Part shown: one piece after another, positions 33,578-44,499 of the stretch
Layout: the number at the start of each line of letters is the position of its first letter
How positions within the stretch are numbered: the first letter of the stretch is position 1
Source of the DNA: Paramarasmius palmivorus
Lineage: Eukaryota > Basidiomycota > Agaricomycetes > Agaricales > Marasmiaceae
Length of the DNA: 64,000 nt
Assembly: GCA_037176845.1 (NCBI GenBank)
Contig: JAYKXP010000117.1
Location: forward strand, 1-64,000
Direction: 5' to 3'
The notes under the pieces: model-generated
Seen by the model: only the letters and a program-made list of their open reading frames with translations
Databases searched by the model: none
What the model was told of the DNA's origin: nothing
Position numbers and translations under genes: made by a program

Positions 33578-35090
33578 ACCACCCCATCCAATTCCTCGGG
33601 ACGATGCAGAAGGCTTTGAGGTCGTCAACGGAATCGAGGCCAAACGAACGATTCCAGATTCAGGATGATACGAGAAAGATACCTTGGCACATGCCGATGT
33701 TCGTTTATTTGGTGCGCTGCGAACTTCATATACATGTTATATTACTCTGACATTGACTCTGCAGAGCCTGAACTCTTCCGAAAAGAAGAAGGTATTCTAT
33801 CAAGAGTTTGAGCTCATCCACGACCTTGAGCCCATCGAAGTCGACGAGTCCGAGGCACAGAAATTTGAGCTCCAACACGGCGACAAGTGTGACGTGTAGG
33901 CTGGCGAGGCTACGACGCCATGGACAAGGAAGGCAACATCCGCACCCTGCCTCTCTTTGCCGACATCGATGTTCGCATGCCCAAATATACATTCAGCCAT
34001 CCCAATGGTTTACTTTTCGCCACTCAATTCACACAGATAGCTTTAGTCGTCACCGATCGAGAAGGCTGCATTTGAGGATATGCGTGTTGGAGGATTTGTT
34101 CAGAAGGACTGTGCCTTCGCCGGACACTCTTTGGGAGAATACTCCGTTCTCGCCTATCTCTGCCCTCGTCGACGTCGTCTTCTACAGAGGTATCACCATG
34201 CAGCGTGCAGTAGAACGTGACTCGAAGAACCGATCTAACTACGCCATGTGTGCCGTCAACCCCAGTCGGATTTCCAAGACTTTCAGTGATGCCGCCTTGC
34301 GAGAAGTTGTTGATACCATTGCCACCATCACCGACTCGCTTTTGGAGATCGTCAATTACAATGTTGAGGTATGTTATCTCTAGGGTTTAACTTTTTCGCG
34401 TGATATGACTATCTTTACTAGAGTCAACAATACGTCTGCGCTGGAGAGCTCGTTGCCCTCCAAACCATGGCTAACGTACTCAATAAGGTCAACATTGCCA
34501 AGGTTTACGTTCTCCTGTCGTCTTGCTAATGACCCTTCAGCAGCTCACTGAAACCTTCTCCGTCGAGAAAGTCAAGGAAATGCTTGGTGACATCGTCAAG
34601 GAGTGCCACGCACGGGCCCTCGAACAACAACAAACCGAAGGCAGTTACATCAAGTTGGACCGTGGATTTGCTAGCATTCCTCTTCCTGGTATTTCCACTC
34701 GAGATACCTGCGGGCTGGTGTCATGCCTTTCCGAACATGTAAGCTTTTTCTTCATTACATTAAGCTCGTGTCTCATCTCTTGCGACTTAGACTTGTCAAA
34801 GAAGATCAACCCTGCGCATCTTAACCCTGACGTCCTCGTCGGCAATTACATCCCCAATCTCATCGCCAAACCCTTCAAAGTCACTCGCGAGTATGTGCAG
34901 ATCATCTACGGTCAGACCTCTTCTCCACGTCTCGACAAGGTCCTGAAGAAGTGGGATCAAGACCAGTGGGGTGCCGAAGAACAACGACAACGCCTTGCAT
35001 ATATTATCCTTGTCGAGGTTCTGGCTTATCAATTTGCTTCACCCGTTCGCTGGATTGAGACGCAAGACCTCTTCAGCAGCTGTTAACCTT
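33578..35090 (+). pseudogene. Shuffled, broken fungal fatty acid synthase gene
   Basis: Several blocks are recognisable. 33913-34120 encodes [19 protein letters not shown] and [19 protein letters not shown], then, in another frame, [17 protein letters not shown] with the acyltransferase GHSLGEYS serine motif. 34199-34370 gives [13 protein letters not shown]...[10 protein letters not shown]. 34800-34990 gives NPDVLVGNYIPNLIAKPFKVTRE and continues as in a fused beta-alpha synthase. These are the malonyl/palmitoyl-transferase domain and the end of the beta part of type I FAS. An [10 protein letters not shown]...HGDKCDV block that I associate with the alpha part lies upstream of them (33820-33897), the reverse of the normal order. 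Frameshifts and stops occur between blocks, so this is a non-functional rearranged fragment. Confidence 0.75.
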
Positions 35091-35853
35091 GCTCTGGTGA
35101 GGCTAGTCTCCGAGGTAGCTCACGCACAAGACTGGAGATACCCCCGGAGCTGCGCTCAGCATACCGGTTTGAAAGAACTTGCACGTAGATCATTAGCTGC
35201 GCGCTGGGATATAGTTTTACGTCGAATGGTCGCTGGATGCTTTGTTAAACCACCCCGTCAGTATAGAATGTAAATTCTTCACCATGCTCCCCGGAACATA
35301 GCATCCTTTCAGCCAAAAACATTGCTCGACATGTCTTCTATTCACAAGTTTACATACTTTTCACCCCGGAAATCCTCTGGATGCTTTCCTGTTTCTTGTT
35401 GGCGCAAGAGACGGATGGCCTGGGGGACGAGGATTGGCGCGGGGTTTGGTCACAGTTGTATCCCGTGACCTCTCGTCACTGCCAGCAGGCTTGTTTCTTC
35501 CGTGCGTCTTCTCAACATGAACAAGCAAGGTATTTCAATTCTTTGTATCGAACTTCTCTTGTTCGAAGGGCTGTATCAAGAACTAGGTCACGGTGATTCC
35601 AAAGCTCAGTCATGGCCATTCAGCAGGCCCGACGATGGTCAAAGCCGCGTACCGAATGCTTGTTTGCATGCCTCAAAGCTCTTTTCTTCATTTTTATCTT
35701 GATTTCTGGCTTCAATGCTACGCTTGGCATGGGACTCAGCCATGGTCAATCCTCAAGTCCGACAATGGTGAAAGCCCACGTGTTACCTATGCCTGAGCCA
35801 GCTGTTTAATTTCCCAGGCGCTTTCAAGATTTCTTTGCTTTGCTCTTCTGCTG
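35091..35853 (+). other. Unresolved upstream region of the dioxygenase-like gene
   Basis: Contains an imperfect internal repeat: a CAGTCATGGCCATTCAGCAG...CGATGGTCAAAGC stretch at about 35607-35645 resembles CAGCCATGGTCAATCCTCAA...CAATGGTGAAAGC at about 35737-35775. It may hold 5' exons of the gene starting in this annotation at 35854, but I could not connect them. Fatty-acid-synthase similarity fades after about 35090. Confidence 0.35.
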
Positions 35854-37819
35854 ATGCTCTGGTTTATAGGCACGAAGAATCACTTCACATTTCAAGCCTA
35901 TCGATTCTCTAGTTTCGATGTGGAGCAAGCCCTTGCTAGTGAAAATCAGTTTCGTATGACCTGCGAAGCTGAAGGCGACTTTCTCGACGAGCCTGTTGAT
36001 GTTGATTATAACTATCACGAAGTCACTGATGTCGACGAGCTGGAGAAGATAGGCGCAGAGTATTTCAAAGCCGTCGGCACACAGGGGTCGAGCACGGTTG
36101 AAACCGTCAACGGTAAAGTACCCATGCCTTCAATCCATTCCTTCGGTTTTCTTACGATGATCAGATGGGCCCCCAGCTTTACCTAAAACACGCACTCTTG
36201 CTTCAAAGAAGATACCTGCCGTTCATTCAAAAAAAAAGCAAGCCTTCACCTCTTCGAAGCAGAGCTCGTCCTCCAAACGTGTTTCTCCCTCATCGGCCCG
36301 CGCTCAGTACAAGCCAGCGCCTCTCAGCACTAAGACAATGCTGGGATCCACCCGGAAGCAACGTGCCACATGGAATCGGACCTCGAAGGGAAGGGAAAGG
36401 CGTGCCCTTGCTGCTCAGGAGCGTGATGAACGAGGTGATATCACCTCTGATTCTCTCGGGAAAGCGCTCAAAGCCAACCACTTGGCCATTGATTTTGATG
36501 CTGCGACTCTGCCCATCTCAGGTCCTGCATGGATTGGGCTGCGAGAAATACCTTCCGAAAAGTTACCGCCAATCTCGACATTGAAGGAATTCAAATGGGA
36601 TGGCAAGTAAGTGCATCCCTGAAAGTTTTGTTGCGGTTATCTCATTTTTACGACAGAACAACAGTGCTCTTTGTTGATAAACACAATCGTATATGGGCTG
36701 TCCTAGGGGCAGGTATTAACGACAAGACCTGGGAGGCAACAATAACTGGGGCTACCAGCGCCATCGAAACGTTTCACGACACTGCAGGCCTAACCGCAGC
36801 TGACTATGACAACCGTCGGTCAAAGCAACAATATGCAGCAACGCCCCACGGTGTTTCTAATGGAGGAGGACAGAAGAGGCCTGCGAATATTGCAGTCAGA
36901 AGGCTTAAGACTCGACGTGCGCTGCAGGCGTTTCAGGAGAACGCATGTATCACAAGGCTTGTAGGGCATACTGGTGGTAAGCGCGCTGTTAGATTCCCTG
37001 ACAACAGTACCTGATGCTTTTCTAGCTCTTTATCATACATTTGCCTACAAAGTCGCAAAGGAAAGCCAAAGCACCATTCGTGCAATTTCCTCGCAGTTTC
37101 CTTTCCTTTCATTTCCAGCATTTTCAAGCAAACATACGCCGTATTGGGCGGCATTCACCATCAACTCTTCAACAAAGGGCAGCCAAAACCAGGTGGCAAC
37201 TCATGCCCATACCGACTACGGAAACTATGCTCGGTCATGGTGTGCAGTAACTGCGCTTGGAAACTTCAACCCTGACCATGGTGGGCAACTGATTATGTGG
37301 AACGTTGGGATAATCATTCGGTTTCCCCCTGGAACCACTATTCTCTTTCCCTCGGCACTTGTCACCCATTCCAACCTCCCAGTTCGTCCAGGTGACACCC
37401 GATATTCCTTGGTCCAGTACTCAGCTGGGGGCCTTTTTCGATGGGTTGGGAATGGTGGCATGAGCGACAAAACCTTCCTCTCCACTGCCTCAGAAGAACA
37501 GCTGGAGCAGTGGACAAAAAGAAGGCTGGCACGAGCGAAGGAGGGCCTCCGACAATACACGAAGCTGGACGAGCTTCGGCACGGCGACTACAAAGGGGAA
37601 GAGCTTGGAGATCTGAGTGACCTCACAGATATGTCTGAATCAGAAGATTCACGAGTTGCCGAGCCAACTTTCTCGCGGCCGAAATTCAAGCAAAAAGTTG
37701 TATTAGACTCTATGCGAAATAGACCCTTTTTTCTCCCAAGAATGGCTGATTTATTGGGCCAAAAGTTAAGTACTTTCGGTGTGAAAATTACCAACTTTTC
37801 TTCTGCTCAAAAGAACTGA
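35854..37819 (+). CDS. TET/JBP-like 2-oxoglutarate/Fe(II) dioxygenase family protein, four exons
   Basis: Exons 35854-36112, 36165-36606, 36657-36976 and 37026-37819 (introns 52, 50 and 49 bp) give up to about 604 aa. The 5' end is uncertain: ATGCTCTGGTTTATAG may be an intron end, so an upstream exon is possible. The C-terminal domain carries HTDYGNYARSWCAVTALG, DHGGQLIMW, FPPGTTILFPSALVTHSN and TRYSLVQYSAGGLFRW. This provides an H-x-D pair (H402, D404), a distal His (H455) and an Arg (R466), as expected of the double-stranded beta-helix iron and 2-oxoglutarate sites. I know this layout from a large Agaricomycete family that I take to be the TET/JBP group expanded together with KDZ transposons; these oxidise 5-methylcytosine or related bases. 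A Lys/Arg-rich segment precedes the catalytic part. Enzyme class is well supported by motifs, the base-modifying role only by family. Confidence 0.6.
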
Positions 37820-38576
37820 TTTCTGCCGGCCATTTCAAAATTCCCGGTCATTGTCAGCCATCGCGCGACGGTGGGCGATGGTCGGAAAGCACTGAAAAGC
37901 CCTGAAAGAAGACAATCCGATCGTCGGGAATTAAAAAATGGCTGGTAGAAATAACTCCTTTTTCACAGGCGAAAGGAATGTTTTTTCTCGGGACAAAGAA
38001 ATACAATTTTCCGGTGGAAATGTCCCATATATGGCAGCAAGACAATCGAATATGATTTCCTACTTAACTCAGGTTTCCTTTTGAATTTTCACTGGTCAAA
38101 ACTAGGTGCCGCAAGCCGTGATTAGGGGCGTAAACTTGTTGTATCACATACAAATATCTTCATTCCCATTTCAGACTCCTTGAAAGATTACTAGGTAGTG
38201 AAACCGCTGCTCAGAAATAGATATATTCCGGGATTCAATAAGATATAAGGAGCGTAAATCACTGGCTACACCCCGAATTGGGAGCAGCTGGCGGTGCAAG
38301 TTGAGCAAGCCAAGGCCGTCTAGCACAGAACGTTATAGCTAGCGCTTATTTAGTTGGCATTTTTTTTGAATCGATTGTCTTTCATCCCAGATCTGTTTAG
38401 TATACCTGGATTAGTCGATAGATTTGGTAAAAGAGTTCTGATTGATGGAAAGCGTAGGCTTACTTCCCATTAAGAGGATGCAACGATACGGCGCCGTAAC
38501 CCCAGAGTGGGTTCACGACTTAAACGTCGCAGGAAAGGCCAGGGGAAATTGGGATATCTGCAGTGCTATGATTTGG
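37820..38576. other. Intergenic, nothing recognised
   Basis: AT-rich, no open frame of note, no repeat detected by eye. Confidence 0.4.
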
Positions 38577-39086
38577 CTATCTACTACGAGCCTCGAGTAG
38601 ATACATCCGCTTTTGATCCTCTTCTTTCCGTGCTATCTCAGCGAAATCAGGGTCCAACACCGACTCCAGTGCATATTCATGCAGAAGCTGATCCCGAATG
38701 TCCACATCGTCGTGAGACGTAGCAACTCCGATGTTTCTGACCCATGCAGCAACCTTTGACACAACCTCTTCTCCGTCTTCGCTATCCCAGTCGTCGACTA
38801 TCGTTTCTATAGCAGTGGGCAGCATGTCAACGCTGGCTGTAGAGGGCGAAAGTGGCTCGGAAAGAATACAGTCTGTGCAAGTACACGTTATCGACCTGGA
38901 ATTGGGAGATGCTGAGCGTTGTCGTTTCGATGTTCCAATGAAGCGATTGTGTTTCCAGAGCGGCCAGCATGCTATACACCTGAACATGGGAAGAACAGCA
39001 TGCTCCTTAAGGGTGCTGGGGATGTACATAGTCTCTGGAGGGTGCAGGAACGTGGACAGAATAATGATTGTCGGATGAATCTTCAT
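38577..39086 (-). CDS. Hypothetical open frame, doubtful
   Basis: A 169-codon frame. It has Cys-rich pieces (FRCIACWPLW, TCTCTDCIL) and then an acidic helix-like C-terminus (IVDDWDSEDGEEVVSKVAAW, DQLLHEYALESVLDPDFAEIARKEEDQ) that looks like real coding sequence. The start may be wrong and flanking exons missing. No family recognised. Confidence 0.35.
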   Translation of the reverse strand: MKIHPTIIILSTFLHPPETMYIPSTLKEHAVLPMFRCIACWPLWKHNRFIGTSKRQRSASPNSRSITCTCTDCILSEPLSPSTASVDMLPTAIETIVDDWDSEDGEEVVSKVAAWVRNIGVATSHDDVDIRDQLLHEYALESVLDPDFAEIARKEEDQKRMYLLEARSR

Positions 39087-39837
39087 TGATACCCGTGGCA
39101 GGAAAGGGAAATTGGCTGCATCCAGAGTCAGGAGTGTAGGCCGGCCCGAGGAATGGTGATAAAGTGGTGGGAGTGAACAAAAATCCCCTGTTTCTTCAAA
39201 CTTGCCAGGAAAGAGGACATATTCCCAGGGGCCAGATCCAAACTCCTACGCATTGCTCATGAAACTCGCGTGCCTGCCTTTGTATAATGGGCGCACCTCG
39301 AATAGCCTTCTTCCCGTTACTCGAGCTTCAACTGAGTTGTTGAATCTTAATATACGATATGCAAGTTCAGACATCTCCGTTGTTGGTGCCAGTCTGAGCC
39401 TTTGACTCTGAAAAAGCGGTACGAGGTCTGTGGGGACTACGAGAGGTCGGTTAGTATGCCGCTGTTGTACTTCGTTGGAAACAACATACTCTCGATGACG
39501 TTCAATTCATTTTCATAAGGAAAAGTACAGTACCCCAGGCCAAAGGACCACTCAAACCGGGTTATTTGCTAGTAACCAGGCAGTCAAAGATGAGACCATA
39601 ACGCAGACGTATCGGGCCACATACCGTCATTGCCCATGAATCGTCCCTGGAAATAAACCTGTACTCCTCTAAAGGTGACCGTGCCTCGACAGAGGTTGAG
39701 AGATCTTGCAATTTCGAGAAGGTGGTTGAAGACGAAGAACCCATGGAATTTCTCCGTCAAATCACGGGGTTTCTGCGCCTGTCACGCCTTAGCGCAGTCT
39801 TCCTCTTCCACTCCACGGGCCGACATTCAGGCTCGCA
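39087..39837. other. No supported gene
   Basis: Short frames on both strands, none with a recognisable motif or splice partner. Confidence 0.35.
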
Positions 39838-40210
39838 CAGTGCAATATCGCCGCATCCTAAACCACAGGAACTACTTTTGCAGAAACAGGTGATCCTTTC
39901 TCTTTGCTTCCGCTCCCCAGGCAACTGGTTGTGTCGTTAAAGTTCAATGATAGGGCTCTATCAGTGCAATATCGCCGCATCCTAAACCACAGGAACTACT
40001 TTTGCAGAAACAGGTGATCCTTTCTCTTTGCTTCCGCTCCCCAGGCAACTGGTTGTGTCGTTAAAGTTCAATGATAGGCTGGCACCGCGCTATATTGCCA
40101 CTTTCTAAACCAGGAGCTACTGTCGATTCCACAGACAGCCGGTTCAGGGCATTCAAGATCTATATGCCAGCCCAGTGCAACATCGTTGCATTCCAAATCC
40201 AAGAACTATG
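39838..40210. repeat. 124-bp tandem duplication with older decayed copies
   Basis: The 117 bp at 39838-39954 recur without visible change at 39962-40078 (period 124). Two further, degraded units follow: GCGCTATATTGCCACTTTCTAAACCAGGAG at about 40088 (first 20 bases GCGCTATATTGCCACTTTCT) and CAGTGCAACATCGTTGCATT at about 40175. So an older array with one recent duplication. Confidence 0.75.
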
Positions 40211-40346
40211 GCCATGGATGCCACTGAAAATTCTAACTTTAGCCGCACTTTGCGCGGCTATCCCTTTTTAGAGCCCTCTGCAGGACTTGCAAGACCTTGG
40301 AACGCTTAAAAACAAAGGGCGATGTCGCAGATACAAGCCATTGCCC

Positions 40347-41975
40347 ATGTCGACTGTTCGCTCGAACCCTGATTCTGTCGAAACGCTCGAACGGTTGGCA
40401 CTTGCCAACCTCCCCTCTACCACGCCTCTGAAATCTCAGCCCGCCGTTTTTGCAGAAGATGGATACAACCAGTACATTGCCGTAGCCTCTCCCTGTTATA
40501 TTCCTGGTAGTGGGCTGGCCCATCAGACGAGTATCAAGGCTCATTTGCAGGACGATGAACTGCCGGCCGCAGTCTGCGATGTTTTCGAAAAGGATTTCCC
40601 TTTACCACTCACTCCCTACGTCAACATCCCCACTGGAAATCGTATGTCAGGTCTTACTCGACTCGAAGCTCTAATCAAACTGGCTTCCTGGCTCCCGTAT
40701 GGCGGCCGATGCATGCTTACACTTCGGTCTGCCTGTCTGCAGCTCGCTCATGTCATACCTGTTCACGTTCAAAAACCATATGTGAGTTCTTCCGCCGTGA
40801 TCACTGGTGCGGTACTAATACGCTGCCTAGATTAGATGGTTAGAGTGGATATTCGGCGAAAAGTTCAGAACTCTTAACATCAATGGCACACGCAATTTAT
40901 GGATTTGTAAGTACTTCAGCCCTTGAAACGTCACCTTTACTCATCGGTACCTAGTGGACGCCAGTACACACTACGCCATAGACCGAGGATTAATCAAACT
41001 GGTTCCCACCCTAGACCTTCTGGACGCGGTCGGAAGATTCACCGAAGCGGTGAGAAAGAAACACACCGGGAAACTCAATAACGACGAAATAGGGATTGTC
41101 CGAGAAGAGGTAGGCGCCCTCTTTATCATCAGTTGCTATCACCTCACATTCTGGATGCAAATGTCGCCAGGCTTTTCCCAGGGGCCTTTATAAATACCGG
41201 GTGGTCGGCCTTCTCTGCACCCCAGACTTTCTAATCACGCGTCACCGCATGATTCAAGAAGATAGTTCCTATGTTGAAGAGGATATGGAAATAAAGATAG
41301 AGCCAATGTTTGGAGCGGTTTACAGAACCACCACCAATCCGCTTGGTCCACGTCAGGTGCGGTCTCTGATCCTGATTGTTTCGTTTATGTCTCTCATGCC
41401 AGTATTTTCAGCCCCCTGCTGCACGAGAAGACCTGGGCACGCTGGGCAACAATCGTGACGGCCTCAAGATATCCCTTATTCACCAGAAAGGGTATAGATG
41501 CGACCGGTCAGGAGTAGATGTGATAGATCCAACAAGTGGCAGTACCGTGCTGGAACTCCCAGAGGATCCTCTCTTGGTTACTGTCAACGTCGGAGATTTT
41601 CTTTGGGCAATCAAAAATCGCGCCAACAGAGATAGGCGCATAGCTGCTGCTGGTGGAGACTTCGACGAATGGACCGTTGAAGACCTTGTGGACAATCCAG
41701 AATTGGCCACTCCTCTACGGCGTTGTCTAGAATTGTACGAAACCTGGAAGCGCGACAAAGTACCAAGGGCAGGAGGGCGCAGCACGACGCAGCAATCTAC
41801 GCGGACCAGTAACAGGGAGCCTTCGGAGGCAGACGCGCGCCGATCTGATTGGCTTGCTACCAAGGGCCCCGACGTTGCTTCCTCTACTGCCCCGCCTCCG
41901 GTTCCAGGAGCACCTCGTAAACGCGGTTATGGTTCCAAAGGAAAGAAGGGAGATTCAGGGTCACACAAGACATAG
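40347..41975 (+). CDS. Unknown protein, five exons, about 471 aa
   Basis: Exons 40347-40781, 40831-40906, 40955-41109, 41171-41356 and 41412-41975 join in frame with introns of 49, 48, 61 and 55 bp. The first 360 residues look globular (LERLALANLPSTTPLKSQPA, WLPYGGRCMLTLRSACLQLA, KLVPTLDLLDAVGRFTEAVR). The C-terminal 70 residues are Ser/Thr/Pro/Lys-rich, ending in a Gly/Lys-rich basic tail. No signal peptide, membrane segment or known domain. Five clean introns support it as a real gene. Function unknown. Confidence 0.6.
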
Positions 41976-42469
41976 CGATGACTAGTAATTTGGTTTCAGT
42001 GCGTACTTATATCGTATTATTGTATGGAATGCTACATTTGGAACAAATCTATTTGGGTTGAGGTTAGGCGCTGACCAAAAACCTTCGCCAATGCACATCA
42101 GCCGGGGGCTAGTAAAGATGCGAAAGTCTTTCCATTTAATACATAGTCTATCTAGAAAGAAACGTTGGAGAAATCCGAATGGCCCTTCTGAACTGGCTAA
42201 TCGACGCTATCAATATCCCGACCGAATCAATTGAGTTTGACGTCACCGAAGGCTCTGGGCTAGTTTTCTGGATCTGCATCCTTATCACTCACTGCTCAGA
42301 ATGAAAGCGACTCTCTGCGCCTTTTCTTAACCGAAGCCAACGTTATTCAGTCATTCATAGCCCGGGTAAACACGATACTCATGTTGCAGCTTGAAATATA
42401 TATTAGCATTGCTGTGTACATGAGGGGCTTTCGAATGCATACAAAGAAGAAATATTATCGGGATCTAAA
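41976..42469. other. Intergenic, nothing recognised
   Basis: Convergent 3' ends of the five-exon gene and P-family gene 4. A 41-codon frame at 42180 (MALLNWLIDAINIPTESIEF) is too short to call. Confidence 0.4.
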
Positions 42470-43470
42470 CTACACTGCGGCACGAAGCTTGCCAACACAG
42501 AGCGGAGATACACTCCGTAAATGCTGATGATACTGTCCACGTAGAACTCCTTGAACGACGCAAGCTTTCAGGCTCTGTAGATCTTCTTCAAAGAGAAGAA
42601 TGCCCTGATGCCGTCTGAGTTCAGCATCGACTTCGTTCTGAAGATCAATGGCTAACTGTGGTCCGGAGGCATCACTAACATGCAGTATCTGTGTCCACTT
42701 ATGTTGGAGTGAGCTCTGAATATGGTCCAAGTATTCGGAACGGAGGTTTGGGTATAGGTCGAATTGTTGAAACCACTTGAAGGCCGTTCCAATGTAATAA
42801 CGAGAGTTGTCGTCACCCCTGAGACAAGATTCGGCGAGTCAAGATGGAACGTATTGTTCGGGATCAATAGGTAAACGCACCGGAAACCCTGTTGGCTAGA
42901 CCACCAACTTTTCACCGCAGCTTGACAACATGCTACAAACTCCGGCTCCTCGCGCTCTAGTTCCAAGCTGAGACACTCGTAGGCAACGGTCCTAGAGTCA
43001 TGTTAGAGAGGAGCGTAGCTTAAGGGATAAACTCACTTTAAATTGTAGCAAACACCGTCGAATGAATGTATGTTTTGTTCCCCTTCAGATAAGAAGAGGC
43101 GTCGAATGGATTCCTGAGCAAGCAAATAAATAAAGAATGATCAGGAAAAAGAGGGGACAGAGCTCACCTCGGCCTTGCTGAACCATTCAAAACTGATCAC
43201 CAATCTTTCAACCCAGAGACCCCAGTTGGTTCGGACATCAAATGTTTTCAGATACTCCATAATCTGAAGAGAAAGCCCATCGAACAGACGGTAAATAATA
43301 TCTTCGATTCGGTGCCATTGTCCTTCTTCTGCGAGCTTGGTTGTGAGAAGCAGTACACGGTCCTCTACATGGCCAATAGAATATGGCAGAGGATGGGTAA
43401 AAGATATATGCATGGCAAGCGCTGTTCCTACTTCAGCCTCAAGATCCAGGAGTTGTCGATGGGAAAGCAT
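42470..43470 (-). CDS. P-family protein 4, four exons
   Basis: Exons 43470-43168, 43113-43037, 42991-42881 and 42818-42470 (introns 54, 45 and 62 bp) give 279 aa. It aligns with P1 (25928-26907) and P6 (46077-47053): exon 2 ESIRRLFLSEGEQ, exon 3 LELEREEPEFVACCQAAVKS with W-W before the splice, and the C-terminal RRHQGILLFEEDLQSLKACV ... LRGQYHQHL. The start is the ATG matching the start region of its relatives. Helical, soluble, no known motif. Its 5' neighbour is the remnant at 43741. Confidence 0.6.
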
Positions 43471-43740
43471 GGTATGGTCGTGGTTTGGAGGCAGGTTTAA
43501 ATGGTTACATAAATCGTTTGGGCTAACACCAAAGGCGTAAGTAAACCACACACCTGCAACGCTGCGTGTCAATATCAATCTCACACTTTGCAGATAACAC
43601 ATACCTAGTACTTTTTACACCTCAGCAATCTATTTTGCGGATGACCCAGCATCATGCCCTTGCAATGCCCGACAAACATAGGAGATTATGGTGCGTGTGT
43701 ACCAGACGCCGATACCCGCATTTTCTCATTTCTTTAAGTT

Positions 43741-44260
43741 CCATCTCCCGCCGAACAGTGGAAGTTCAGCATCTTTGAACATCCATTTCTAACCGACCAG
43801 ATCTGGAGAATAATTAAGCATTAGGCCTACAATGAGCGGCGATGTCAGTTGAGGTGAGAGTAACAGACATCGGGACTACGTCCTTCCGCTAACGAGCTTA
43901 CAAAACGACCTAAAATGTAGAAACAAACTCTCATACAAGACGGCATATTATCGCAAATATTTTCAGTATAGTTCGACGTCTCGATATTGCAGAAGAAGTT
44001 GAGGAGCCCGACCTTGACGGAATGAAGGAGTGGGCTAGGTGTTGGTGGCTTTCACCTGGACGCACTACCTCAAGGATCATGGTGTATCTGAGCAGCATCG
44101 TCAATCGCGAGGTTAATCATAACCTACACATACTTCCAACCGACCAGCTTCAGAAGACGGAGGACATCATTGTGAACGTCTATCATTTCCAAGCAGAGGC
44201 ATCAAAGTTGCTGGTTAATTGGTGGGTGGTCCTCTGTGTTCCCTGTGCAATGACTTGCTG
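43741..44260 (+). pseudogene. P-family remnant (exons 3 and 4 only)
   Basis: Matches P3 (31522-32527) but lies on the other strand and lacks exons 1 and 2. Exon 3 reads AEQWKFSIFEHPFLTDQIWR then hits TAG where P3 has Trp. Exon 4 is still in frame: RRHIIANIFSIVRRLDIAEE ... LHILPTDQLQKTEDII. A premature stop and the missing first half make it a pseudogene. Confidence 0.7.
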
Positions 44261-44499
44261 GTTAAATATTCTCAGAGACTGCCGCTGGAGCTAGAGCTGA
44301 ATTACATGTGTGTCGACTTCGAAAGCATACGCTCCACTGCATGGTTTACTGTGACTGGGCCGAGAGTCTAAATCGTTATTGATCGAGTATCCTGCATTGA
44401 TCCTGCACGCATAATAGAACTAAGCTGCATCACGAAGATTCGAATAGCACCGCGAAGCACCGTGACGTACTATATATCAGAAGTCATTGACTCATAAAT

